The translations under genes were made by a program, and so were the position numbers. The notes below the pieces were generated by a model that was not told the DNA's origin, did no database searches, and worked only from the letters and a program-made list of their open reading frames with translations. Positions 51,246 through 58,678 of a stretch of DNA of 64,000 nt are shown here, one piece after another (position 1 is the first letter of the stretch; the number at the start of each line of letters is the position of its first letter). Origin of the DNA: an uncultured Robinsoniella sp. (GTDB lineage Bacteria; Bacillota; Clostridia; Lachnospirales; Lachnospiraceae); contig UQGG01000024.1 of assembly GCA_900540475.1 (NCBI GenBank), forward strand, positions 1-64,000, in the 5' to 3' direction.

Positions 51246-52604
51246 ATGAAAAAGAAAAATCTTGCAAAAAAGGTGATGGCAGCAGGGATTGCCGCTGTCC
51301 TGATGATGTCAGCAGCAGCCTGCCAGAGTGGAGACAAAAAAGCTGCAGACGCGGACACTTCCAAAGAACAGACTTCTGAAGCATCGGCATCCGGTGATAA
51401 AGCAAAAGGCGGTGTAACCATTACCGTTGGATTAAAAGCATCCCACGTAGAAATCTCCAATATTGAAACATTTAAAGAAAACTGGGAAGAAAAAACAGGA
51501 AACAAACTGGATATCCAGGCAATCGATGATGACCAGTTCGACTCTCTTTTACAGACCAAAATGTCTACAAGCGGCATGTGGGATATCTTTATCGGAGATA
51601 CCGGAACCCAGTCTACATCATACCAGCATGAAAAAAACCTAGTTGACTTATCCGGTGAAGCATGGGTTCAGAAGTTAACGGAAACAGGCAGGGAATTTGT
51701 AACTCATTCGGATGGGAAAGTGTATTGCTTCCCAAATGGCGGTGTCAATTCCTTTGGTATCGTTTATAACACAAAAGTATTTAAGGATAACGGACTGGAA
51801 GTACCTAAAACATATGAAGAGTTTGATGCGGCATGTGCCAAATTAAAAGATGCAGGCATTACACCGATCTATGTTTCCATGGCGGATTCCTGGACAGTAA
51901 ATCAGATCATGAACGCTGAGTGGCCTAATATTCTCAGTAAGAACCCGGATGCATTAGCAAAATTAAATAAGAATGAAATCCGCTGGGATTCCCTACCGGA
52001 ATTTACACAGATGTTCGAAAGATTAAAAGGCTATGTAGATAATGGATATTTAAATTCAGATATGTCCACTGCAACATATGAGATGGGACAGAAAGCCCTT
52101 GCTTCCGGACAGGCTGCCATGATGTATATGGGTGACTGGGCAGATCCAGAATATGTGAAAGTAGAGCCGGCAGGCGAGGGGAATATCGGAATGTTTGCAG
52201 CACCTTCTGCAGATGGTGACAGCCATCTTGCAATTGCAGGTCCGGGCGGATATTATATCTCCAATCAGTGTAAGAATCCGGATGTGGCAAAAGATTTTAT
52301 CAGTTTCATGGCTGAAGACGATAATTTACTTCTCAATATGAAGACCAGAGCATGTACTTCTGTATGGAATGATCTGGATGCGCCGAACTTAAGCGGAACT
52401 TTAAAGGACACACAGAATTATATCGATGAAGGCAAAACACAGATTCATTATAACCAGACATATATTATAACACCGTCAGATGATGCAAACAGTGCATTTC
52501 TCTCTGATTTACTGGGACAGAAGAAACCGGAGGAATGTGCGAAAATCTGGAGTGATGCAGTTGTAACAGTAGGAAAACAGTTAGGGTTTGAAGGATTTAA
52601 ATAA
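51246..52604 (+). CDS. ABC sugar importer substrate-binding lipoprotein
   Basis: A 452-residue lipoprotein of the extracellular solute-binding family 1. Signal peptide KKNLAKKVMAAGIAAVLMMSAAAC, lipobox SAAAC (Cys26), then an acidic Ser/Glu linker (about 28-55). The binding domain begins VTITVGLKASHVEISNIETFKENWEEKTG. VYCFPNGGVNSFGIVYNTKVFKDNGLEVPKTYEEFDAAC is the family signature, and aromatic residues (YMGDWADPEY) probably stack on sugar. It captures products of the secreted glycosidase for the two permeases downstream. I chose the ATG after ATAAGGAGGAATTGT over an in-frame ATG eight codons earlier. The promoter region carries YesN-box candidates. Confidence 0.95.
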   Translation: MKKKNLAKKVMAAGIAAVLMMSAAACQSGDKKAADADTSKEQTSEASASGDKAKGGVTITVGLKASHVEISNIETFKENWEEKTGNKLDIQAIDDDQFDSLLQTKMSTSGMWDIFIGDTGTQSTSYQHEKNLVDLSGEAWVQKLTETGREFVTHSDGKVYCFPNGGVNSFGIVYNTKVFKDNGLEVPKTYEEFDAACAKLKDAGITPIYVSMADSWTVNQIMNAEWPNILSKNPDALAKLNKNEIRWDSLPEFTQMFERLKGYVDNGYLNSDMSTATYEMGQKALASGQAAMMYMGDWADPEYVKVEPAGEGNIGMFAAPSADGDSHLAIAGPGGYYISNQCKNPDVAKDFISFMAEDDNLLLNMKTRACTSVWNDLDAPNLSGTLKDTQNYIDEGKTQIHYNQTYIITPSDDANSAFLSDLLGQKKPEECAKIWSDAVVTVGKQLGFEGFK

Positions 52605-52615
52605 AATCTGCGCAA

Positions 52616-52650
52616 GGGCAAGTTTGGAAATTCATTCCCGCCACTTGCCC
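52616..52650. repeat. Dispersed palindromic element, copy 3
   Basis: GGGCAAGT (52616-52623) and ACTTGCCC (52643-52650) form perfect arms round the core GTTTGGAAATTCATTCCCGC-CA (52622-52643), which matches the cores at 4997-5018 and, inverted, 39983-40004. It lies between the binding-protein and permease genes. Confidence 0.7.
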
Positions 52651-52655
52651 TGAGA

Positions 52656-52695
52656 GTACAAACCACCATCGTTCATACGGAGGTGGTTTTTGTAC
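52656..52695 (+). terminator. Intercistronic hairpin after the binding-protein gene
   Basis: GTAC and AAACCACC (52656-52667) pair with GGTGGTTT and GTAC (52682-52695); T5 lies in the 3' side. It may be a partial terminator or an mRNA-stabilising stem, which would let the binding protein be made in excess over the permeases. Confidence 0.75.
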
Positions 52696-52708
52696 AGAAA
52701 GGAGCTGT

Positions 52709-53617
52709 ATGAAAGAAAAGAAGAAAAAAAGCAGCATGAATAAACTGGAAAAGAAGTATTATCCACTTTATATTGTCATTCCGGGCGTTGCTGTTTTTAC
52801 CATATTTTATATTTTTGCCATTGGGGGCGGATTTATATTTTCCTTTACGGACTGGAGCATTTACAATTTTGAAGCGCCAAGTTTTATCGGCATTTCTAAT
52901 TTTCTGGATCTTTTCGCATCCCAAAGCTTTCTTCCAGCATTAGGCCATACTTTTCAATTTGCAGTGATAACAACCATTATTAAAGTTGGGATTGGATTGT
53001 GTTTTGCCCTTTTGCTGAACCGGGCATTTAAGGGAAGGAATTTTTTCCGTGCAGTGATCTTCCTGCCATGTACCATCGGTGCACTGGTAATCGGGTATGT
53101 ATTTACCTTTATCCTGCAGCCGGATACGGGGATATTGAATATCTTCTTAAGAAATATTGGACTTGGTGCATTAGCACTGAACTGGCTTGGAGATACCAAT
53201 GTGGTGCTCTATTCCGTATGTACGGTGGAATCCTGGATGTGGATCGGGTTTAACACCGCTATTATACTGGCGGGCCTCCAGTCCATCTCCGGTGATTTAT
53301 ATGAAGCAGCGAGAATTGATGGTGCAAGTGCGTGGCAGACCACAAAATCTATCACCCTGCCCCTTGTCACGCCGTCGATTAATACAACCATTACTTTATG
53401 TGTCATTGGTGGATTTAATATATTTGATATTGTAATGTCCATGACCAATGGTGGACCCAACGGAGCAACCCAGGTAATCAGTAAACTGTCATATGATGCC
53501 ATGCGGGTTGGGACACTTGGTTACGCATCTGCAATTAACCTGGTACAGTTTCTGCTGATCGTTATTATTATTTCCCCGTTATTAAGTTTCTTAAGGAGAA
53601 GGGAGCCGGATATCTGA
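52709..53617 (+). CDS. ABC sugar importer permease (MalF/UgpA-like)
   Basis: A 302-residue membrane subunit with six helices and a basic N-terminus (KEKKKKSSMNKLEKKYY). FSFTDWSIYNFEAPSFIGISNFLDLF is the usual periplasmic segment. The coupling loop reads DLYEAARIDGASAWQTTKSITLPLVTPSI (about 198-226), and DIVMSMTNGGPNGAT follows near the C-terminus. Its last base is the first base of the next permease ATG (TGATG overlap), so they are coupled. Ribosome binding site GAAAGGAGCTGT. As in the other sugar operon, no ATPase gene is present. Confidence 0.95.
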   Translation: MKEKKKKSSMNKLEKKYYPLYIVIPGVAVFTIFYIFAIGGGFIFSFTDWSIYNFEAPSFIGISNFLDLFASQSFLPALGHTFQFAVITTIIKVGIGLCFALLLNRAFKGRNFFRAVIFLPCTIGALVIGYVFTFILQPDTGILNIFLRNIGLGALALNWLGDTNVVLYSVCTVESWMWIGFNTAIILAGLQSISGDLYEAARIDGASAWQTTKSITLPLVTPSINTTITLCVIGGFNIFDIVMSMTNGGPNGATQVISKLSYDAMRVGTLGYASAINLVQFLLIVIIISPLLSFLRRREPDI

Positions 53618-54453
53618 TGAAAGCAAATTTAAAAACGAAAAGAGTTCTTTCAAAAACAGCGGTTTATGTAATCTGCATTCTCATGACATTTGCGGTAATT
53701 TTTCCATTTCTTCTTGTAATTCTGACGGCATTTAAATCCGTGGAAGAATCAGCAGTGGTAACCCTTTCCCTTCCAAAAGTATTTCTGTGGGAAAACTTCA
53801 GCTATGTCATTGAAAAAGGACAGCTGCTGCGGGCATTTAAAAACAGTTTTATCATAACCGGACTGGTTGTGCTGTTGACCGTTTTTATCTCTTCGGTAAC
53901 AGCATTTATCATCTCACGGCGCAGCGATAAAACAAGCAAAGTGCTTTCTGGATATTTTTTAATCGGAATGATTGCACCGCTGGCATTGATTCCTGAGGTT
54001 ATTATCGTTAAGACACTGGGACTAAGCGGTACCTATGCTTCCATTATTTTAATACATATTGCAGCCAGAATGCCTCTTAGTATCATGATCTATTCTGGTG
54101 TGATTAAGGGGATTCCAAGAGCACTGGATGAATCGGCAATGCTGGAAGGAGCAGGATTCTTCAATATGTTCTACCGTGTGATCTTCCCGTTGTTAAAACC
54201 TGCTATTTTTACAAATGTAATTATTACATTTATGGGAGTATGGAATGATTTCCAGATCTCATTATATTTTGTAACAGATACAGCTAAGAATACCGTACCG
54301 CTGAGTATCTACAGTTTTGTGGGGTATATGACATATAAATGGAACTATGTGTGTGCATTTATTGTGTTGTCCATTCTTCCGATCCTGGTTGTGTATTGTG
54401 CGGCACAAAAATATATTGTGGATGGCATGATTGCCGGAGCAGTTAAAAGTTAG
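53617..54453 (+). CDS. ABC sugar importer permease (MalG/UgpE-like)
   Basis: The 278-residue partner permease with six helices. AFKSVEESAVVTLSLPKVFLWENFSYVIEKG forms the segment after TM1. The coupling loop is GIPRALDESAMLEGAGFFNMFYRVIFPLLKPAI (about 165-197), where the EAA motif reads E-S-A, and the end is YIVDGMIAGAVKS. Upstream ribosome binding site GGAGAAGGGAGCC lies inside the preceding gene. The GH36 gene follows 9 bases later in the same operon. Confidence 0.95.
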   Translation: MKANLKTKRVLSKTAVYVICILMTFAVIFPFLLVILTAFKSVEESAVVTLSLPKVFLWENFSYVIEKGQLLRAFKNSFIITGLVVLLTVFISSVTAFIISRRSDKTSKVLSGYFLIGMIAPLALIPEVIIVKTLGLSGTYASIILIHIAARMPLSIMIYSGVIKGIPRALDESAMLEGAGFFNMFYRVIFPLLKPAIFTNVIITFMGVWNDFQISLYFVTDTAKNTVPLSIYSFVGYMTYKWNYVCAFIVLSILPILVVYCAAQKYIVDGMIAGAVKS

Positions 54454-54462
54454 GAGTATCAA

Positions 54463-56232
54463 ATGGATAAATTAACATATAGAATCGGAGCGATCCCGCC
54501 CCAGAGAGAAAGAGCAGTTACCTGTCTGGAAGAACAAAAAGGAGAGGTGGCATTTATACACTTTACTGTGCAGTCAGAAAAGGAGGCAGTCTTTACACCT
54601 CTGACTTTAAGGATTTATGTGCCGGCAATCCAGGTACATTACAGATGGTCACCGAAATTACATCTGATCAAGGGGCTGAATTCCGATTGGTTTGAAAATT
54701 TATATCTGACCAATGGATTTACGGGTGCTCCGGTGGAATGCCTGCTTTCTCCTAGCCAGAAAAACTGCGCCTGTATCGGACTTTCCGACACCTTAAGCAC
54801 CATTGGATTAAAAGCACTGCCGGTGGAAGAAACCGGGGAATATGAATTTGAAATCAGATTGTTTTGCCGGGAAGCGGTCCCCAGAAAATCATATGAGATA
54901 ACCGTTCGGCTGGATATGAGAGAGATTCCCTATTATCAGAGCCTGCAAGAGATATCCCAGTGGTGGGAAACTTTGGAGGGAATGGCTCCTGCTTTCGTTC
55001 CTCCAAATGCCAAAGAGCTTGTGTACTCCACCTGGTACAGCTATCACCAGCGGGTCAGTCAGGATGAACTTTTAAAGCAGTGCACCCTGGCAAAAGAACT
55101 GGGCTGCGGTACGGTAATCATCGATGACGGCTGGCAGACAGAGGATAATGCCAGGGGGTATGCATACTGCGGAGACTGGGAAGCAGCCAGCTCAAAGATG
55201 CCTGATATCCGGAAATTTACGGACAGCCTGCATCAGATTGGAATGCGTGCCATGTTCTGGTATAGTGTGCCGTTTATTGGAGAGAGATCCGCTAACTTTG
55301 CACGTTTTCAGGATATGCTTATCGATCCCGATGCACAAAGAGAATGGCATGTGCTGGATCCAAGATATCCGGCGGTCCGGGAATTCATAATCGGACTATA
55401 TGAAAAAGCACTGGCTGAGTGGGGGCTGGACGGCTTTAAGCTGGACTTTGTGGATGAGTTTGTCGTGACGGGATTCAGCGGCAGAGAATCAGATTCAAGA
55501 AGGGATTATCAGTCCTTTGAAGAAGCCGCAGACCGGTTAATGACGGACTGTATCAGCAGGCTCAAGCAGATAAAGCCCGATATCCTGCTGGAATTCCGCC
55601 AGACATATAACGGACCGAGAATGCGTACCTATGGAAATATTTTTCGTGCGGTAGACTGTCCCATGGACGACGTGGAAAATAAAGTCCGGGTTACAGATAT
55701 CCGGTTGATTGCAGGAGACAGCGCCGTGCATTCCGATATGGTCATGTGGCATTACGAGGACTCGGTAGAAAGTGCAGCGCTTCAGATCATTCAGATTTTA
55801 TTCAGTGTACCTCAGATATCCATGCGGCTGGAAGAGCTGAAGAGGGAGCATTATCAGATGCTGAAATTTTATTGTTCCCTTTGGAAAAGGTATAAACAGG
55901 CTTTTACAGGTGGAGAATTCATACCGCTGCATCCCACAGAAAGATATAGTGTCATCAAAGGAATTCATAAGAATATATTCGTTTGTACTTATCATCTTAC
56001 AGAGCTAATCGAGATGGAAAAGTGCTATGATGAGATGCTTTTTGTAAATGGTACCTGCCGGTCAGAACTAATCCTTTCGGTAAAAGAGGAGGGGATGTTT
56101 GACCGGGAAGTATTTGACTGTATAGGGAATCTGACCCAAAAAGACCGTTTCTATGTAAAGATGGGGGTTCAGATCTGGCATGTGCCGGAAAGTGGATGTG
56201 TGCTCTTAAAAAAATGCAGGGAAGCTCAGTAA
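54463..56232 (+). CDS. GH36 family glycosidase (alpha-galactosidase-like)
   Basis: A 589-residue enzyme without signal peptide, so cytoplasmic. The N-terminal beta-sandwich (1-190) is followed by a TIM barrel typical of clan GH-D: ELVYSTWYSYHQRVSQDELL, VIIDDGWQTEDN (about 221-232), GDWEAASSKMPD, MRAMFWYSVPFIGERS and GLDGFKLDFVDEF (about 321-333, nucleophile Asp328). The acid/base Asp is probably in DCPMDDVENKVR (about 405-416). It should release a terminal alpha-linked sugar, most often galactose, from imported oligosaccharides; N-acetylgalactosamine or raffinose-type linkages are alternatives. It is the last gene of the YesN-type operon, followed by a strong hairpin. Confidence 0.92.
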   Translation: MDKLTYRIGAIPPQRERAVTCLEEQKGEVAFIHFTVQSEKEAVFTPLTLRIYVPAIQVHYRWSPKLHLIKGLNSDWFENLYLTNGFTGAPVECLLSPSQKNCACIGLSDTLSTIGLKALPVEETGEYEFEIRLFCREAVPRKSYEITVRLDMREIPYYQSLQEISQWWETLEGMAPAFVPPNAKELVYSTWYSYHQRVSQDELLKQCTLAKELGCGTVIIDDGWQTEDNARGYAYCGDWEAASSKMPDIRKFTDSLHQIGMRAMFWYSVPFIGERSANFARFQDMLIDPDAQREWHVLDPRYPAVREFIIGLYEKALAEWGLDGFKLDFVDEFVVTGFSGRESDSRRDYQSFEEAADRLMTDCISRLKQIKPDILLEFRQTYNGPRMRTYGNIFRAVDCPMDDVENKVRVTDIRLIAGDSAVHSDMVMWHYEDSVESAALQIIQILFSVPQISMRLEELKREHYQMLKFYCSLWKRYKQAFTGGEFIPLHPTERYSVIKGIHKNIFVCTYHLTELIEMEKCYDEMLFVNGTCRSELILSVKEEGMFDREVFDCIGNLTQKDRFYVKMGVQIWHVPESGCVLLKKCREAQ

Positions 56233-56289
56233 TTCACTTAAACGAAAGGTGATGACAGACGTTTAGCAGATGAGAAAGTGTGCACGAAG

Positions 56290-56361
56290 ATGGGGAGTGG
56301 AGGAATACCATGAACGCTGTGGGGTTACCATAGAATGGCATTCCTCCACTCCCCATTTTTG
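56290..56361. terminator. Strong terminator of the GH36 operon
   Basis: A perfect 17-bp repeat, ATGGGGAGTGGAGGAAT (56290-56306) and ATTCCTCCACTCCCCAT (56340-56356), with a 33-base loop, followed by TTTTTG. Convergent DUF4177 gene lies beyond. Confidence 0.92.
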
Positions 56362-56388
56362 CATGATCCGGCTGCTTTTATAAACTGA

Positions 56389-56604
56389 TTACAGTGCTTC
56401 CCTTTCAAAAATGATTTGATAATTCATCGCAGCATAAATTCCGGCTTTTTCATTAAATGGTACAACGACCTGTTTTAGCCGCCATCCTTTTTCGGCTTCC
56501 ATAAGTATGACTTCTTTACATTCTTCGAAAGTATCTCCCGCCTTAGTTTTCAGGCCATTTTCTTTTTTGGGCACTTCCACAAATTTGTACTCGTATTTTT
56601 TCAT
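56389..56604 (-). CDS. DUF4177 small protein
   Basis: A 71-residue protein of the DUF4177 family: it starts MKKYEYKFVEV, with the usual GWRLKQVV pattern (about 40-47) and a final strand NYQIIFER. The fold is a small alpha/beta domain of unknown function, found widely in Firmicutes. The ribosome binding site (GGGGGATAAGATT on the minus strand) is good. It stands alone, convergent with the GH36 operon. Confidence 0.88.
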   Translation of the reverse strand: MKKYEYKFVEVPKKENGLKTKAGDTFEECKEVILMEAEKGWRLKQVVVPFNEKAGIYAAMNYQIIFEREAL

Positions 56605-57011
56605 AATCTTATCCCCCTGACTTCCACAAATATCAACGTATCAGCATCTATATATGTATTATAATAAGGGAACTTGTCATTGTCAAAGATTTCCGGGAGG
56701 GAAACGGGTTTAAAACCAGAGCTTTTATTGAGAGTTTATAGTATTTGTAAATTCAGAAGGTATAACCCGGACGTGGGATCCGGGCTATGAGAGAAAGTAA
56801 TAACACTAGTTGTTATTACACTAATAGTTTAATATATATTTGCAGTCATGTCAATAAGAAATATAGGTTTTCTGATCAAAACCGGATAAAATAAGAAAAA
56901 GTTCCTTAAAAAAGGGCTGCCTTACATTTTCAGCCGATATTTATTGAAAATATATACCTGATACCATATAATAATGTTTATTAAAATAAAAAGTAATATG
57001 AGGAAAATAAA
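56605..57011. other. Intergenic region with two palindromes
   Basis: About 407 bases between divergent DUF4177 and YkgJ genes. It contains ATAACCCGGA/TCCGGGCTAT (56762-56788) and GTAATAAC/GTTATTAC (56797-56804, 56812-56819), followed by AT-rich DNA. The second palindrome looks like a MarR- or TetR-type operator but no such regulator gene is adjacent. The rest is featureless apart from a weak ribosome binding site before the YkgJ gene. Confidence 0.5.
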
Positions 57012-57680
57012 ATGATTAGAGAAGTAAATTTGCAGGAAATATCCGATGGAAAATTATATGGATTAAATGATATGGTAAAAGCAGACTGCCAGGAGTGTAA
57101 CGGTTGTTCCGCCTGCTGTCAGGGAATGGGGGATTCTATAATTCTGGATCCGCTGGATATATTCCGTTTAACTACAAATTTAAACTGTTCTTTTGAAGAA
57201 TTGCTGAAGGAGAAAGTTACATTGAATATCGTAGACAGCATGATCCTGCCAAACCTGAAAATGGCAGAAGGGTCGGAGCGCTGTGCTTTCTTAAATAAAG
57301 AAGGAAGATGCAGTATCCATAAATTCCGTCCGGGTATATGCCGGATTTTCCCACTTGGAAGATTCTATGAGAACAATTCTTTTCAATATTTTTTGCAGAT
57401 TCATGAGTGCAAAAAGGATAACAGATCGAAGGTAAAGGTTCGAAAATGGATTGATACACCGGACGCAAAAAACTATGAACAATTTATTGTAGAATGGCAT
57501 TATTTTTTAAAAGATATACAGAAGATGCTGGAAAGTGAGCAAAATGAGCATCTGATGAAAGAGATTGGGATGTACATACTGAAATATTTTTATTTAATGC
57601 CCTATAAATCGGGCAGTGATTTTTATGGAGAGTTTCGGGAACGGTTAGATACAGCCAGGGAATTTGTAAAAACATTATAA
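57012..57680 (+). CDS. YkgJ-family cysteine cluster protein
   Basis: A 222-residue cytoplasmic protein of the YkgJ/Fli(B)-like CxxCxxCC family. The metal-binding residues are CQECNGCSACCQGM (about 25-38), CAFLNKEGRCSIHKFRPGICRIFPLG (about 93-118) and the later HECKKD (about 136-141). The cluster is thought to bind zinc or an Fe-S centre; the function is not established. A helical C-terminal region (about 150-222) is extra to the core. The start ATG has a moderate ribosome binding site (ATGAGGAAAATAAA). It appears to be transcribed alone, with a long hairpin downstream. Confidence 0.88.
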   Translation: MIREVNLQEISDGKLYGLNDMVKADCQECNGCSACCQGMGDSIILDPLDIFRLTTNLNCSFEELLKEKVTLNIVDSMILPNLKMAEGSERCAFLNKEGRCSIHKFRPGICRIFPLGRFYENNSFQYFLQIHECKKDNRSKVKVRKWIDTPDAKNYEQFIVEWHYFLKDIQKMLESEQNEHLMKEIGMYILKYFYLMPYKSGSDFYGEFRERLDTAREFVKTL

Positions 57681-57684
57681 GAAT

Positions 57685-57742
57685 CTGCCCCGAAAATAGA
57701 CAGCGCGGTTCAATTTCATTACGCTTTATATTTTAGGGGCAG
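57685..57742. other. Long 14-bp stem downstream of the YkgJ gene
   Basis: CTGCCCCGAAAATA (57685-57698) pairs with TATTTTAGGGGCAG (57729-57742) with one mismatch and a 30-base loop. No T-run follows, so it is not a classical terminator. Confidence 0.6.
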
Positions 57743-57799
57743 CGCCTTTACAAAGTGTCAGGCATGTATGTCTCACTTTGCGGTTGATGTGCATTAAAT

Positions 57800-58126
57800 T
57801 TATAGAAGACTCTGGTCAAAAGTAATTTCGTCAAAGTTTTGTCCGTTTTCAAGATCATGCTGGTTGTGATAGAATTTTACCGTAAAGGAATCGGAGTCAG
57901 AGTCAGGATTCTCATGCTGGTATTCTTTGTAGGTTTCCACCGCAATTTCTTTTAACTGGGCAGATGACCAGGTGTTTGTTACAATAATGTTCAATACGCA
58001 GGTATTGGTACGGTTAGCTTCGGTATTAAATGCATTTACTACTTTGTATTCCGGACCTTTAAAGAGTGCAAAAGCCCAAAGGGAAGCAAGGCATACCAAT
58101 GTAATAAGGATTTTCTTTTTCTTCAT
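57800..58126 (-). CDS. Small membrane-anchored or secreted hypothetical protein
   Basis: I do not recognise this 108-residue protein. It begins with five basic/Lys residues and one hydrophobic helix (ILITLVCLASLWAFALF, about 6-22), then a polar extracellular part with CVLNIIVTNTWSSAQLKEIAVETYKEYQHENPDSDSDSFTVKFYHNQHDLENG. No lipobox Cys is present at the helix end, so it is either an N-anchored or a cleaved secreted protein. The strand-helix-strand pattern in the second half suggests a small alpha/beta domain. Ribosome binding site AGGAGGTGTTCATT gives the ATG; an in-frame GTG three codons upstream is too close to it. Confidence 0.7.
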   Translation of the reverse strand: MKKKKILITLVCLASLWAFALFKGPEYKVVNAFNTEANRTNTCVLNIIVTNTWSSAQLKEIAVETYKEYQHENPDSDSDSFTVKFYHNQHDLENGQNFDEITFDQSLL

Positions 58127-58257
58127 AATGAACACCTCCTAACTATACTGTACCATAAATGGCAGTGTTTTTATGCTGGTATTTGATGGGAGTGGAGAAA
58201 ATTTTACGGAAAAATAATCTGATTTAGTCTGGAAGCGGACAGATAAAGGAATATGAA

Positions 58258-58677
58258 ATGAAAAAATTAAAAAGACTGTGGAAAATTTTAAAGATAACAA
58301 ATGTTGATAAGATGTTAATTGGATTTTTGCTGTTTATCCTGGGAATCTCTTTTGTATTTCTGGCGGCAGAGCCTGAGGTAAAAACATATGGAGATGCTTT
58401 ATGGTATGCATTCAGTGTCATTACTACTATTGGATTCGGGGATTATTATGCAGTTACGGCTGTGGGACGAATCTGTACCGTGGTATTGGGACTTTACGGC
58501 ATTCTGATCGTTGCCCTTATTCCAGGGGTTGTGGTGAGCTATTACCTGGAATTTATACAGAACAAAATGGATGAAACAGCCGGTGTGTTTTTGGAAAAAC
58601 TGGAAAACCTGGATCAGCTGTCTAAGGAAGAACTCCGTGATATCTCTGAGAAAATAAAGAAGGGCCGTTATAAATAA
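58258..58677 (+). CDS. Two-TM potassium channel
   Basis: A 139-residue ion channel subunit (Ion_trans_2). TM1 is about 21-41, the pore helix and selectivity filter ALWYAFSVITTIGFGDYYAV (about 48-67, T-I-G-F-G-D) follow, and TM2 is about 70-95. A cytoplasmic coiled tail (about 98-139, EFIQNKMDETAGVFLEKLENL) has no RCK domain. It would form a tetramer that conducts K+. Ribosome binding site AAAGGAATATGAA is modest. The ROK regulator starts one base after its stop, an unusual pairing that suggests co-expression. Confidence 0.9.
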   Translation: MKKLKRLWKILKITNVDKMLIGFLLFILGISFVFLAAEPEVKTYGDALWYAFSVITTIGFGDYYAVTAVGRICTVVLGLYGILIVALIPGVVVSYYLEFIQNKMDETAGVFLEKLENLDQLSKEELRDISEKIKKGRYK

Positions 58678-58678
58678 T

